Source of the DNA: SZUA-448 sp045627185 | GTDB taxonomy: Bacteria > Bacillota > Clostridia > Lachnospirales > Lachnospiraceae | Direction: 5' to 3' | DNA length: 64,000 bases | NCBI GenBank assembly: GCA_045627185.1 | Contig: JAZQNE010000066.1 | Coordinates: forward strand, 14,883-78,882 | In this document: positions 34,751 to 43,363 of the stretch, piece after piece | Layout of the letters: each line of letters starts with the position of its first letter | Position numbering within the stretch: position 1 is the first letter of the stretch | Position numbers and translations under genes: made by a program | The notes under the pieces: model-generated | Told to the model about the DNA's origin: nothing | What the model saw: only the letters and a program-made list of their open reading frames with translations | Database searches by the model: none

Positions 34751-35447
34751 AGCCTACTCCTCTGACGGTCTGAATCATCTTAACGTCATATGCATCATCG
34801 ATTTTTGTTCTGAGGTATCTGATATATACATCAACAACATTGGTTTCGCCAAGATAATCATACCCGCAGACTTCCTCAAGCAAGGTATCGCGCGAAAGCA
34901 CAATGTCCTTATTTTTTAACAAAGTTTTAAGCATAACGAATTCACGGTTTGTAAGCGTTATTTCATGCAGACCGTAGAAAACCTCATGCCTTTTTTCATT
35001 CAGAACAAGGTCCTTCCAGCGATATACGCCTTCCTCCTGCACCACAGCCCCGGCATCGCCGGTCATGCTTGTGATTGCAGATGCGCTGTGAAGCTTAAGT
35101 GCAACACGGATGCGGGCAAGCAGTTCCTCAATAGCGAACGGTTTTGTGATGTAATCAACCGCGCCCGCATCAAGTCCTGCAACCTTGTCCATAACGGCAT
35201 CTCTTGCAGTAAGCAGAATAACAGGAGTGTTTTTCTCCTGTTTCAGTCTTCGAAGAACCTCAAGTCCGTTAATTCCGGGAAGCATGATGTCAAGAAGGAT
35301 AAGGCTGTAATCATTTGCAATCGCCATTTCAAGGGCTGTCCGCCCGTCAGCAGCCTTGCTTACTTCATATCCCTCATGCACAAGCTCAAGTTCTACAAAT
35401 CGAGCAAGTTTTTCTTCATCTTCGACTATTAATAAATGAGCACTCAT
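34731..35447 (-). CDS. OmpR/PhoB-family response regulator
   Basis: 238 residues, GGGGAAAAAGT before the start. Receiver with the acidic pair EDEE, phospho-acceptor Asp in LILLDIMLPGING, Thr in LLTARD and Lys in ITKPFA; then a winged-helix DNA-binding domain with NREFVMLKTLLKN, VDVYIRYLRTKID and QTVRGVGYVI. Binds direct repeats about 11 bp apart as a dimer. The repeats at 36173-36190 upstream of the operon have exactly that spacing and are likely autoregulatory sites. Confidence 0.95.
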   Translation of the reverse strand: MSAHLLIVEDEEKLARFVELELVHEGYEVSKAADGRTALEMAIANDYSLILLDIMLPGINGLEVLRRLKQEKNTPVILLTARDAVMDKVAGLDAGAVDYITKPFAIEELLARIRVALKLHSASAITSMTGDAGAVVQEEGVYRWKDLVLNEKRHEVFYGLHEITLTNREFVMLKTLLKNKDIVLSRDTLLEEVCGYDYLGETNVVDVYIRYLRTKIDDAYDVKMIQTVRGVGYVIKSE

Positions 35448-35463
35448 ACTTTTTCCCCATTTC

Positions 35464-35494
35464 CGGTCAACGATGATTCTCTCACCGTTGACCG
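35464..35494 (-). promoter_or_regulatory. Stem-loop between the membrane protein and the response regulator
   Basis: CGGTCAACG and CGTTGACCG (9-bp perfect arms, 13-base loop) with no U tract, located just before the ribosome site of the regulator gene. Could set the ratio of the operon products by processing or pausing. Confidence 0.4.
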
Positions 35495-35509
35495 CTTGTT
35501 ATCTTAAAA

Positions 35510-36061
35510 TTAATAATTGTTGTTATTGTTGTCTGAATTGCTGTTAGCGCTTCTGAAGGAGCTCTTAATTGAATCGGCCGCACTTTCAACGGCATCCATT
35601 GCATTGTTGGCAGTGTTCATGTTGGCAGGGCCCCGGAAGCTGTATCTGCAGTCAAGGAAAAGGCTGACAACAATCAGAATCCAGACAAATGACCAGGTTA
35701 CAAGAAGAATAATAATTGTTAACCAGATAGGGAGCTCAATGATTTTTTCTCCTTTATGCTCAACAATAAGGTGGTTCTCATCAGACTTCTTAAGAAGGGC
35801 TTTTACTTTCTCCCAGAAGGGTTTCTTTGTGCTGTTAACGCGCTTGGTGGTCTCTTCTGTCTGATTGTAATTGTAGCCTGCCTGCTCCTTATAGCTTGTT
35901 GAGAAGCTGGCTGTTTCGGGGGCTACTGTCTTTCCGCGCTGTTCAAGCACTATCATGGCATCAAGCAAATCCCAGTTTGCTGTTTCAAGAGCATCCTTTG
36001 CTTCTGCGTAGGTTACGTTTGCTCTGCTCATTAATTTTTCTACTTTTTCAAATTGATCCAT
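35510..36061 (-). CDS. UBA-like/DUF4342 membrane protein
   Basis: 183 residues, GAGGAAGAAAA upstream. Residues 1-45 form a UBA-like three-helix domain of the kind found in NAC and EF-Ts (VEKLMSRANVTYAEAKDALETA). After a disordered linker comes a DUF4342-like segment (WEKVKALLKKSDENHLIVEHKGEKIIELP), one membrane helix (about 113-135) and a Ser/Asn-rich tail. DUF4342 proteins are small, unknown, and often linked to cell-envelope stress. First gene of the operon with the two-component system, which implies a shared signal or a feedback role. Confidence 0.82.
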   Translation of the reverse strand: MDQFEKVEKLMSRANVTYAEAKDALETANWDLLDAMIVLEQRGKTVAPETASFSTSYKEQAGYNYNQTEETTKRVNSTKKPFWEKVKALLKKSDENHLIVEHKGEKIIELPIWLTIIILLVTWSFVWILIVVSLFLDCRYSFRGPANMNTANNAMDAVESAADSIKSSFRSANSNSDNNNNNY

Positions 36062-36136
36062 TTTTCTTCCTCTTTTTCTTTATGTTATTTGTTGGGGGGT
36101 GTTTTTTGCCATCGGTGTTTCCCTTTGACAGTGAAC

Positions 36137-36190
36137 AATATAACAAAAGAAAATTAAAGCGTCTTGTAGGTTAGATTAAAAGAAGATTAA
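36137..36190 (-). promoter_or_regulatory. Direct-repeat binding site and promoter of the UBA/two-component operon
   Basis: On the - strand two exact copies of TTAATCT (36190-36184 and 36179-36173) start 11 bp apart, the spacing used by OmpR-family dimers. A TATATT box follows (36142-36137), about 30 bp from the proximal repeat. Confidence 0.55.
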
Positions 36191-36261
36191 GAAACAACTT
36201 TTTTATCTTAAGAATAAGACGCTTTTTAATGAAATCAGTTTTTTGTTCTCAGTTGAAAATA

Positions 36262-36444
36262 TCAGGGATGTGCGAAAAATCCAACATCCTCAAGGGCTTC
36301 AATAGCTTCCTCAGCCTTGTCTTCATCAACCTCAACGGTCTTATCTTCAAGTGAAACCACATGCTTGATTGCAGCTTCGTCAAGGGCTTTATTGATTCGT
36401 GCAACGCACTTCTCACACATCATATCCGGAACATTAAGTATCAT
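36262..36444 (-). CDS. Heavy-metal-associated copper chaperone (CopZ-like)
   Basis: 60 residues behind CAGGAGGAGAAAAA. A single HMA domain with the metal-binding MCEKC (CxxC) and the ferredoxin-like strand-helix pattern (VEVDEDKAEEAIEALEDVGF). Carries Cu(I) to the ATPase in the cytoplasm. Rather acidic. Starts 45 bases after the copA gene on the same transcript. Ends in an AT-rich region where AAGCGTCTT and AAGACGCTT form a weak terminator-like repeat. Confidence 0.88.
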   Translation of the reverse strand: MILNVPDMMCEKCVARINKALDEAAIKHVVSLEDKTVEVDEDKAEEAIEALEDVGFFAHP

Positions 36445-36488
36445 TTTTTCTCCTCCTGTTTAATTTACATGCCGTCCGGCGAACCGCC

Positions 36489-38738
36489 TTACAGCTTTTT
36501 ATTTTTTAGTCTCAGTGCATTTGTTACAACACATACGGAACTGAGTGACATTGCAAAACCACCGATCATAGGGTTAAGCAGAATGCCCCACAAAGGATAT
36601 AATACACCAGCAGCAAGCGGAAGTCCAAGGGAATTATAGAAAAATGCCCAAAAAAGATTCTGCTTGATTTTCTTTATTGTAAGACGGCTGAGATTAACGG
36701 CCCTCGGGATATCCGAAAGCCTGGATTTCATAAGAATGACATCGGCCGATTCTACCGCAATATCACTTCCGCCGCCGATTGCAACGCCAACATCGGCTTC
36801 TGCAAGCGCGGGCGCATCGTTAATGCCGTCACCGACCATCATTACACGGTTTCCTTCGTTCTGGAACGCGCGTACAACCTTTGCCTTTTCGTCAGGCATA
36901 ACCTCTGATACGGCGTAATCAGCGCCAACCCTCTCGCACACGGCATCTGCTGCGGATTTTCGGTCGCCCGTCAAAAGAACAACATGCATTCCCTGGCTTT
37001 TCAGTTCGGAAATGGCCTCTATGCTTTCTTCTTTAATTTCATCGGAAATACCGATTGCACCTGCGAACTCACCGTTAATTCTCATATAAATCGGCAGGGC
37101 GCCTTCTGTGTCAAGCATTCTGCCAACCTGCTGTTCTTCCGTTGTCAGGCCTTCATCGGCAAAAAACTTGATGTTTCCTATCTTTACCGCAAGAATGTCA
37201 CCGTTGTACTTAACCTCAGCTTCAATTCCAAGGCCCGTGTGATTCTTGAAACTCCTGACCGCGCAGTTTGCAGGCCCGCTCTGTGCCGCAACGATTATTG
37301 CTTTAGCAATGGGATGCGAACTTCCAAGTTCAGCCGCTGCCGCAATTGCAAGAAGGTCTGCGTCAGGAAGCGAAAGCGGGTGCTTAAGTGCCGGAACAAC
37401 CTGCGTAACACGCGGTTCACCGGATGTTACCGTTCCCGTTTTATCAAGAATGACAATATCTATTTTTTTCATCTGTTCAAGGGCTTCGCCGCTTCTTATA
37501 AGGATTCCGTTTGACGCACCAAGGCCCGTTCCCACAAGGATTGCCGTAGGTGTTGCAAGTCCGAGTGCACACGGACAAGCTATTACAAGAACAGATACAA
37601 AAATGTTAACAACAAAAGAAAGGTCCTTGCCGGCAATCAGCCAGATAACCGCTGCCAGAACGGCAATTCCCATTACAGCCGGAACAAAAATTCCCGCCAC
37701 ACGGTCCGCAATCCGCGCTATGGGCGCTTTACGGCCCTGGGCTTCCTCCATCAGCGCTATGATTTTCGCAAGTGTAGTATCGGCACCAACCTTATTAACA
37801 CGTACCACAAGTCCGCAGTCACCGTTGATTGATCCACCGGTAACCTTGTCTCCCGGTGCTTTATCCACAGGAATGCTCTCTCCTGTGAGCATAGCTTCAT
37901 TAACCGCACCGGCACCGGAAAGAATTGTGCCGTCTGCGGGAATGCATTCTCCTGCTCCGACAAATATTCTGTCTCCGACAAAAAGATGCTCTACCGGAAT
38001 TTCCTCAACCGTCTCGGAATCGCCCGCGAACCGGTGTACCGTGGGCGGAACAAGTGCCATGAGCTTATTTATAGCCTCTTTTGTCTTGCCTTTACTGCGT
38101 GCCTCAAGGTATTTTCCGACCATAATGAGTGTCAGAACAACAGCCGATGACTCAAAGTACAGGTTATGAACGGCATTTGCATCGGACGGAATCTTAATGA
38201 GCATTACAACACTGTAAACAAATGCTGCAGTCGTGCCTATGGCAACAAGCGAATCCATGTTGGGGTTCAATTTGAACAGGGACTTAAAGCCGCGGAAATA
38301 GTACTTTCTTCCGCAGACAAGAACAGGAATGGTAAGAAACAGTTGAATAAGGGCATAGACCAGCGGATTTGTGTCCGGACTTATTGCCTTTGGCAACGGG
38401 AATTTCAACATGTGTCCCATAGAGATATACAGAAGCGGAACAGCAAAGCAAATGGCAATGATCAGCCGCAGGAAAAATCGCTCAAGTTCCTTTTCTTCTT
38501 TATCACGGTCTGCTTTGTCACTATCCTGCCAGGGTTTTGCGGTAAAGCCTGCTTTTTCTATTTTGGCGATGATTGTTGCGGGGGACTGGACGGTCTCATC
38601 ATAAACAATACGAAGCTCACCTGTTGCAAGATTTACTGCACTTTTTTCAACACCTTCCATGCGCCCGGTCACTCTTTCAACCGAGGAACTGCAGGCTGCA
38701 CATGACATTCCGCCGATATGATATCTTTCAGTAATCAT
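36489..38738 (-). CDS. copA: Copper-exporting P1B-type ATPase
   Basis: 749 residues, GGAGGGAAAA upstream. One N-terminal HMA domain (MSCAACSSS), eight membrane helices, the CPC ion motif in VIACPCALGLATPTAI, phosphorylation site DKTGT, the ATP-binding HP pair in GSSHPIAKAI, and GDGINDAPALAEADVGVAIG. Pumps Cu(I) out of the cytoplasm. Paired with the CopZ-like chaperone. No CopY or CsoR gene is adjacent, but an inverted repeat overlaps its promoter. Confidence 0.96.
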   Translation of the reverse strand: MITERYHIGGMSCAACSSSVERVTGRMEGVEKSAVNLATGELRIVYDETVQSPATIIAKIEKAGFTAKPWQDSDKADRDKEEKELERFFLRLIIAICFAVPLLYISMGHMLKFPLPKAISPDTNPLVYALIQLFLTIPVLVCGRKYYFRGFKSLFKLNPNMDSLVAIGTTAAFVYSVVMLIKIPSDANAVHNLYFESSAVVLTLIMVGKYLEARSKGKTKEAINKLMALVPPTVHRFAGDSETVEEIPVEHLFVGDRIFVGAGECIPADGTILSGAGAVNEAMLTGESIPVDKAPGDKVTGGSINGDCGLVVRVNKVGADTTLAKIIALMEEAQGRKAPIARIADRVAGIFVPAVMGIAVLAAVIWLIAGKDLSFVVNIFVSVLVIACPCALGLATPTAILVGTGLGASNGILIRSGEALEQMKKIDIVILDKTGTVTSGEPRVTQVVPALKHPLSLPDADLLAIAAAAELGSSHPIAKAIIVAAQSGPANCAVRSFKNHTGLGIEAEVKYNGDILAVKIGNIKFFADEGLTTEEQQVGRMLDTEGALPIYMRINGEFAGAIGISDEIKEESIEAISELKSQGMHVVLLTGDRKSAADAVCERVGADYAVSEVMPDEKAKVVRAFQNEGNRVMMVGDGINDAPALAEADVGVAIGGGSDIAVESADVILMKSRLSDIPRAVNLSRLTIKKIKQNLFWAFFYNSLGLPLAAGVLYPLWGILLNPMIGGFAMSLSSVCVVTNALRLKNKKL

Positions 38739-38794
38739 TTTTCCCTCCGAATGGGGCTTGTAAGTAGCCGTTTAATATGATTTCTTCCGAAGAA

Positions 38795-38811
38795 TATAAT
38801 ACACCGTATTA
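38795..38811 (-). promoter_or_regulatory. Operator-like inverted repeat at the copA promoter
   Basis: TAATAC-ACC-GTATTA (38797-38811), perfect 6-bp arms, overlapping the likely -10 region (TATTAT/TATATT on the - strand). Contains TGTA-like half sites reminiscent of CopY boxes but not the canonical sequence. Confidence 0.45.
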
Positions 38812-38888
38812 ATTGATATATCGACATTTTCTTAGGAAAAACCAGTCTTTTCGCAAGAAAAAAAGAAAATTTATCCGCTTCCGATTTG

Positions 38889-38916
38889 TTGACTTTTTCA
38901 GGAAAAAGGGTATAAT
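38889..38916 (+). promoter_or_regulatory. Promoter of the HD-GYP gene
   Basis: TTGACT (38889-38894), 16 bp spacer, perfect TATAAT (38911-38916). Confidence 0.75.
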
Positions 38917-38979
38917 ATAACTACAATCACTTTATTCAAATAAACATTTGTCAGACAATAATGTATTGGGAGAGGGACT

Positions 38980-40062
38980 ATGAAAACCGTTAAGCTTTTT
39001 ACAAATCAGGTTACACCGGGCATGGTTGTTGCTGAAGATATTTATACTTACAACAATCAACTGCTCGTTCCGGCAGGAACAGAAATTGATGACAGACTCA
39101 TCACACGAATGAAATTCTATTCAATCAATGCCGTTTCAATCCGCATTGATACTGATTCACCCGCTTCCGGCGCGCCTTCTAAAAAGGAAGTCGGAAATTC
39201 GGATATTGTTAAGAACACACCGGAATTCCAGTATTACAAAACAGCAATGCCCAATTCCGTTGGTTCTCTTAAGAAAGAATTTGTTTCCATCGCAACCGGC
39301 AACAACGTTGACACAGGCGCGCTTCTTTCAAGTGTTCAGGGCATGCTCCAGCAGTCCCGAAACGGTATCCATGTTTTTGACATGATTCACTGTCTGCGTG
39401 ATTTCAGTGATGAAATCTACGCTCACAGCCTTAATGTAGCTCTTATCTGCTACGTTCTTGGAAACTGGCTCGGTTATTCCCGTCAGGACCTTGACATCCT
39501 TACTCTCAGCGGTCTGCTTCATGATATCGGCAAAACCACTATTTCGGAAGAAATTCTGAACAAGCCTTCCTCCCTTAATGAAGAAGAACTTTCAGCCGTA
39601 AAAACACATTCCGTTCGCGGATATGATATGCTTCGTACAAAGAACATTGATAACCGTATCAAGCTTTCAGCCATGATGCATCATGAGCGCTGCAACGGTA
39701 CCGGTTATCCCATGGGCCTGAAGGGTGACCAGATTGAACCCTTCGCAAAGATTGTTGCAATTGCCGATGTTTATGAGGCAATGACATCTGCACGTCCTTA
39801 CCGTGGAGCAATCTGTCCGTTTGACGTTATTCATCTGTTTGAATCAGAAGGCCTGTCTTCATTTGATACACACTTCCTTATGTGCTTCCTTGAGCACCTG
39901 AACCTGACCTACATCAACAGCAATGTCAAGCTGAGTGACGGCTCGGAAGGCAAGATTGTCATGATGAACAGATTCGCGCTTTCACGTCCCATTGTAAAGG
40001 TTGGCAGAAAGTACGTTGACCTTTCAACAGAAACAAATATTCAGATTGAATCATTAAACTAA
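38980..40062 (+). CDS. HD-GYP domain protein, predicted c-di-GMP phosphodiesterase
   Basis: 360 residues behind GGGAGAGGGACT. An N-terminal region of about 110 residues common in this subfamily (PGMVVAEDIYTYNNQLLVPAGTEID), then the HD-GYP catalytic domain with HDIGKTTISEEILNKP, THSVRGYDML, MHHERCNGTGYPMGLKGDQI and ADVYEAMTSARPYR. All metal ligands and the GYP motif are present, so it should hydrolyse cyclic di-GMP. No diguanylate cyclase is nearby. Single-gene transcript with promoter and terminator. Confidence 0.93.
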   Translation: MKTVKLFTNQVTPGMVVAEDIYTYNNQLLVPAGTEIDDRLITRMKFYSINAVSIRIDTDSPASGAPSKKEVGNSDIVKNTPEFQYYKTAMPNSVGSLKKEFVSIATGNNVDTGALLSSVQGMLQQSRNGIHVFDMIHCLRDFSDEIYAHSLNVALICYVLGNWLGYSRQDLDILTLSGLLHDIGKTTISEEILNKPSSLNEEELSAVKTHSVRGYDMLRTKNIDNRIKLSAMMHHERCNGTGYPMGLKGDQIEPFAKIVAIADVYEAMTSARPYRGAICPFDVIHLFESEGLSSFDTHFLMCFLEHLNLTYINSNVKLSDGSEGKIVMMNRFALSRPIVKVGRKYVDLSTETNIQIESLN

Positions 40063-40073
40063 AGCAGGAAAGA

Positions 40074-40107
40074 AAAGTGCAGGTCCGGTGGGACCTGCAC
40101 TTTTTTC
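40074..40107 (+). terminator. Intrinsic terminator after the HD-GYP gene
   Basis: 13-bp perfect stem (AAAGTGCAGGTCC and complement), 4-base loop, then TTTTTT. Confidence 0.9.
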
Positions 40108-40155
40108 ATTTTTTTATCTGTTGACTCACCCATTGACTCAGCCAACCCCGTTGGC

Positions 40156-43100
40156 TTATTTTGTTTTGCCTAAGTTCTTATTCTTCTTTACAATTACAAC
40201 TGTGCAAACAGTTGCACAAGTTAAGATTATAGCACATACAAGGATGAGTAAGAGGCTGCCCTGTCCAAAGATACTTGCAACAGCAGTTGTTCCGCCGTAT
40301 ACACATCCGGTAAGGTTATAAGTACAGCTTTTTTCTTTAACTGCAGTTATCTGATCCACATCATTTGAAGAAGTGATTGCTCCGTAGTTCTTACAGTAGC
40401 TCAGGTCAATTGTTTTGGCCTTATTTACTTTACCGAAAATTCCGCTGCCATAGTACTTAGCGTTTACATTGCCTTTGTTGACACAGTTCTTCGCGCTGTG
40501 ATTTACAACTCTTTCATAAGAATTGTTGTATACATATGCTGCAATGCCGGATGCGTAACCAACCTTGTTCGAAGTAATATCGCCTTCATTTACACAGTCA
40601 TCCAACGTCAGTGATCCGTTGAGTGAGTCGGCAATGATACCGGCCGCATACGTTCCGTAAACATCTCCTGAATTGTAATTACGGGACAGATCAATATCGT
40701 AACTTAAATTGTATCCGATAATACCGGCGCTGTCTCCGGCCTTTTCCTTGTTTTCGGTATTAATATTTCCGGTATTTCTGTTATCGGTAACGTAAGCTTT
40801 GACCCTTGAATAGTTGTAAGCAATTATACCGCCTGCAGCTCCTGCGCTAATGACTGCGCTGTTTTCACAGTTTGTTATCTTTATGGTAGGCTCGAAATAT
40901 GCCCATCCGATTATTCCTGCTCCAACGCTTTCGTTTTTAATCTTTCCGGAGTTGCTGCATCCGTTAACAGTTAATGTTCCGCCTTCAACATGGCCAACAA
41001 TACCTGCTCCTATGTATGAGCTCATTTCTCCGGTATTTCTGCAATTTTCGATTAAACCGCCGTTATTTACATATGCTACAATACCGCCTGTTCTTACTGC
41101 TCTGTCGGTTGTTGAAGCGCTGATAAATGCATTGTTTGTACAGTTCTTTATCAGGTAAACGCCGTTTGTGTAACCAACCAGACCGCCTACGTTTTTCTTT
41201 CCGCTCAGGGTACCGCTTTTAACGTAAACATTATCGATTACAATGGGCTTTGAAGTGATATTCTTCACTATTTTGGCTGCAAGCGTTCCTGCATTCGATG
41301 CTGAAGCAGCATTGATGTTCACATTTTCAAATGTCAGATTACAAATAGTTGCTCCCGATCCGATTGTTCTGAACAGGCCTGCACCGTATGCATCTCCCGT
41401 ATCGTTCAGATTCTTAATGGTATGACCGTTTCCGTTGAAGGTTCCCATAAAGCCTTTCTGACTGCTCTCTTCAGTCAGGCCGGCCCAGAGTGCGCTATAT
41501 GTACAGTCGCTTAAGTCAAGGTCACAGTTAAGATTAATTTCTGTATTGTAATATGTGTTTCCTGCTCCAACAGAAAGGATAAAGGATTCAAAATCAAGTT
41601 CATTGTTGATTTCTACGTGAGCCGGTCTGAAGAAGTAGAAAGTACACATATTTTCAAAGCAGTTTGCCGATCTCACACTGTCATACCCGTAGTACTGGTA
41701 GTCTTCATACTGAGGAAGCGGTGAGTAAAGGCTTCCGCCTGACAAATAGTATCCGTTCTTTACGTTGCTGTCATAACCGCTTACGCGGAAATCAGCCGTC
41801 TTACCGTCAGTTACGGTTACAGTTGATTTGTAAACGAAAAGGTCAGGACCTGTGCCCTTCTTGTACGATGTTGTCTCGCAATCATGTACGGGCGTTCCGA
41901 TTTCAAAACCGTAATCTCTTAAAATATCAAGGAATGATTTTTCGGTTGTTGATTTTGTGTTTCCGGAAGAAAGATCAACATATACACCGTTTGCATTTTG
42001 GATAATATGTTCAACAAGTTTCTGAACTTCATCGCCGGAAAGAGCCGAATCCAAATATGCGTTCAGGCTGTTATTTGCGTAAACCGCATTTGCAGTGCCT
42101 TCCGTAACCTCAAGGCTTGAATTGTATGGATATATGCATGTATCTAACGTGAAAAACGTAACCTGGATGTCATTATTTACAAGCTTACAGTCTCTAATGT
42201 AGTCAAACCAGTGACTTGCAACCATTTCATTGTATTTGGAAGAAAGACTGTCTGTTTCTCCGAAATACTGATTATGGCGTGTCCATAAACTTGCGTCTCC
42301 GTCAGAAACAAGGTTTTTCCAGTTCTGAAGGCTTGCAATGTCCTTATAATTGGACTTAAGACCGTATTCTACAAGAGCTGCAACGTACTTATCGTAATTT
42401 TCAGAGTTGGGATTGCTTGCTGCAAGAACTTCATCATAATGTTCAGCAACATATACTTTACATTTTGCTACGATGATAAGCATCTTATATGCAGATGATA
42501 ATGTTCCTGATACCTGATTGAGGTAATTTACAATTCTCATGGCAGCTTCACCGCCAAGAACGGAATTGTTGCAGCTTGCAAGGTATACTGTCTCATAAAG
42601 ATTTCTTGCATTTCCAAGAGTAATCTGGCTGCCGTCCAGGTACTTTGAAAGCGTCATAACCATGTTTACGTAATCATCGGTTGCATTGCTGTTAAATGTC
42701 TCAATAGACTCTGCAATGGTAAGTGTCTTATAAAGGTCTGATGTATATAAAGCAGGCGCTCTTTCAATATTGTTCAGGTCATTCTCATAAAGGAGGGCCA
42801 TGTCGCGATACATTCTTTCAGTGATATAAGCAACAGATGTAAGTTTGGTGTTGAAGCTATCAAGTGTGATTCCGAATCTTGACTCAAACATTTCGCTTAA
42901 CAGGATTTGTGTTGACTGATCAAGTTTATTTGACAGATCCTTGATATTCTGCTGAATATCTCTTAATTCAGTCTGCATTGCATCAAGCTTGCCATTGATT
43001 TCATCAAGTGTTTCTTTGATTTCATCAAGCTTTTCATTAATCATCCCTAGCTGGCTGAGTATAGCGCCGTTCCCTTTAATTCCAAGCACTTCACCAAGTA

Positions 43101-43287
43101 CCGGTGAAAGGAGGGGTGTAATAAATGCACCGCCGGGAATTGTTGAAATACCTTTTTCAATTAATCCCTTTGCCGCAATCTTGACGGTTCCTTCCGATAT
43201 GGCATAGGTTTTAACCGGACGCGCGGTCGCGAAAAGCGAACCGATAAGAACCAGTGATAAAAAAAGACTGACAATACGTTTTTTCAT
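40156..43287 (-). CDS. Giant exported surface protein: helical N-terminal module plus GLUG-like beta-helix, membrane anchored
   Basis: 1043 residues, AAAGAGGAAAAAAC upstream. Signal peptide, then a hydrophobic stretch (GGAFITPLLSPVLGEVLGI), a coiled coil (about 78-130, repeating LDEI/LDAM heptads), a helical region to about residue 480, and a C-terminal beta-helix of Gly-rich units of about 25 residues (GGLVGYTNGVYLIKNCTN, GGIVAYVNNGGLIENCRN) resembling GLUG repeats. A last helix followed by KKNKNLGKTK anchors it; no sortase motif. The hydrophobic segment plus coiled coil recalls pore-forming or delta-endotoxin-like modules, but that is only a resemblance. Probably an adhesin or contact-dependent effector. 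Function unknown. Confidence 0.78.
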   Translation of the reverse strand: MKKRIVSLFLSLVLIGSLFATARPVKTYAISEGTVKIAAKGLIEKGISTIPGGAFITPLLSPVLGEVLGIKGNGAILSQLGMINEKLDEIKETLDEINGKLDAMQTELRDIQQNIKDLSNKLDQSTQILLSEMFESRFGITLDSFNTKLTSVAYITERMYRDMALLYENDLNNIERAPALYTSDLYKTLTIAESIETFNSNATDDYVNMVMTLSKYLDGSQITLGNARNLYETVYLASCNNSVLGGEAAMRIVNYLNQVSGTLSSAYKMLIIVAKCKVYVAEHYDEVLAASNPNSENYDKYVAALVEYGLKSNYKDIASLQNWKNLVSDGDASLWTRHNQYFGETDSLSSKYNEMVASHWFDYIRDCKLVNNDIQVTFFTLDTCIYPYNSSLEVTEGTANAVYANNSLNAYLDSALSGDEVQKLVEHIIQNANGVYVDLSSGNTKSTTEKSFLDILRDYGFEIGTPVHDCETTSYKKGTGPDLFVYKSTVTVTDGKTADFRVSGYDSNVKNGYYLSGGSLYSPLPQYEDYQYYGYDSVRSANCFENMCTFYFFRPAHVEINNELDFESFILSVGAGNTYYNTEINLNCDLDLSDCTYSALWAGLTEESSQKGFMGTFNGNGHTIKNLNDTGDAYGAGLFRTIGSGATICNLTFENVNINAASASNAGTLAAKIVKNITSKPIVIDNVYVKSGTLSGKKNVGGLVGYTNGVYLIKNCTNNAFISASTTDRAVRTGGIVAYVNNGGLIENCRNTGEMSSYIGAGIVGHVEGGTLTVNGCSNSGKIKNESVGAGIIGWAYFEPTIKITNCENSAVISAGAAGGIIAYNYSRVKAYVTDNRNTGNINTENKEKAGDSAGIIGYNLSYDIDLSRNYNSGDVYGTYAAGIIADSLNGSLTLDDCVNEGDITSNKVGYASGIAAYVYNNSYERVVNHSAKNCVNKGNVNAKYYGSGIFGKVNKAKTIDLSYCKNYGAITSSNDVDQITAVKEKSCTYNLTGCVYGGTTAVASIFGQGSLLLILVCAIILTCATVCTVVIVKKNKNLGKTK

Positions 43288-43321
43288 GTTTTTTCCTCTT
43301 TCTTAACTTTATGAATCGCAT

Positions 43322-43352
43322 CACCTCAATCATCTCCTGAGGTGTTTTTTTC
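43322..43352 (+). terminator. Terminator-like hairpin facing right, opposite to the local genes
   Basis: CACCTCA and TGAGGTG with a 9-base loop, then TTTTTTT on the + strand. No + strand gene ends here, and on the - strand it lies in the leader of the giant surface protein without a U tract. Confidence 0.5.
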
Positions 43353-43363
43353 TTTTCAATTAT

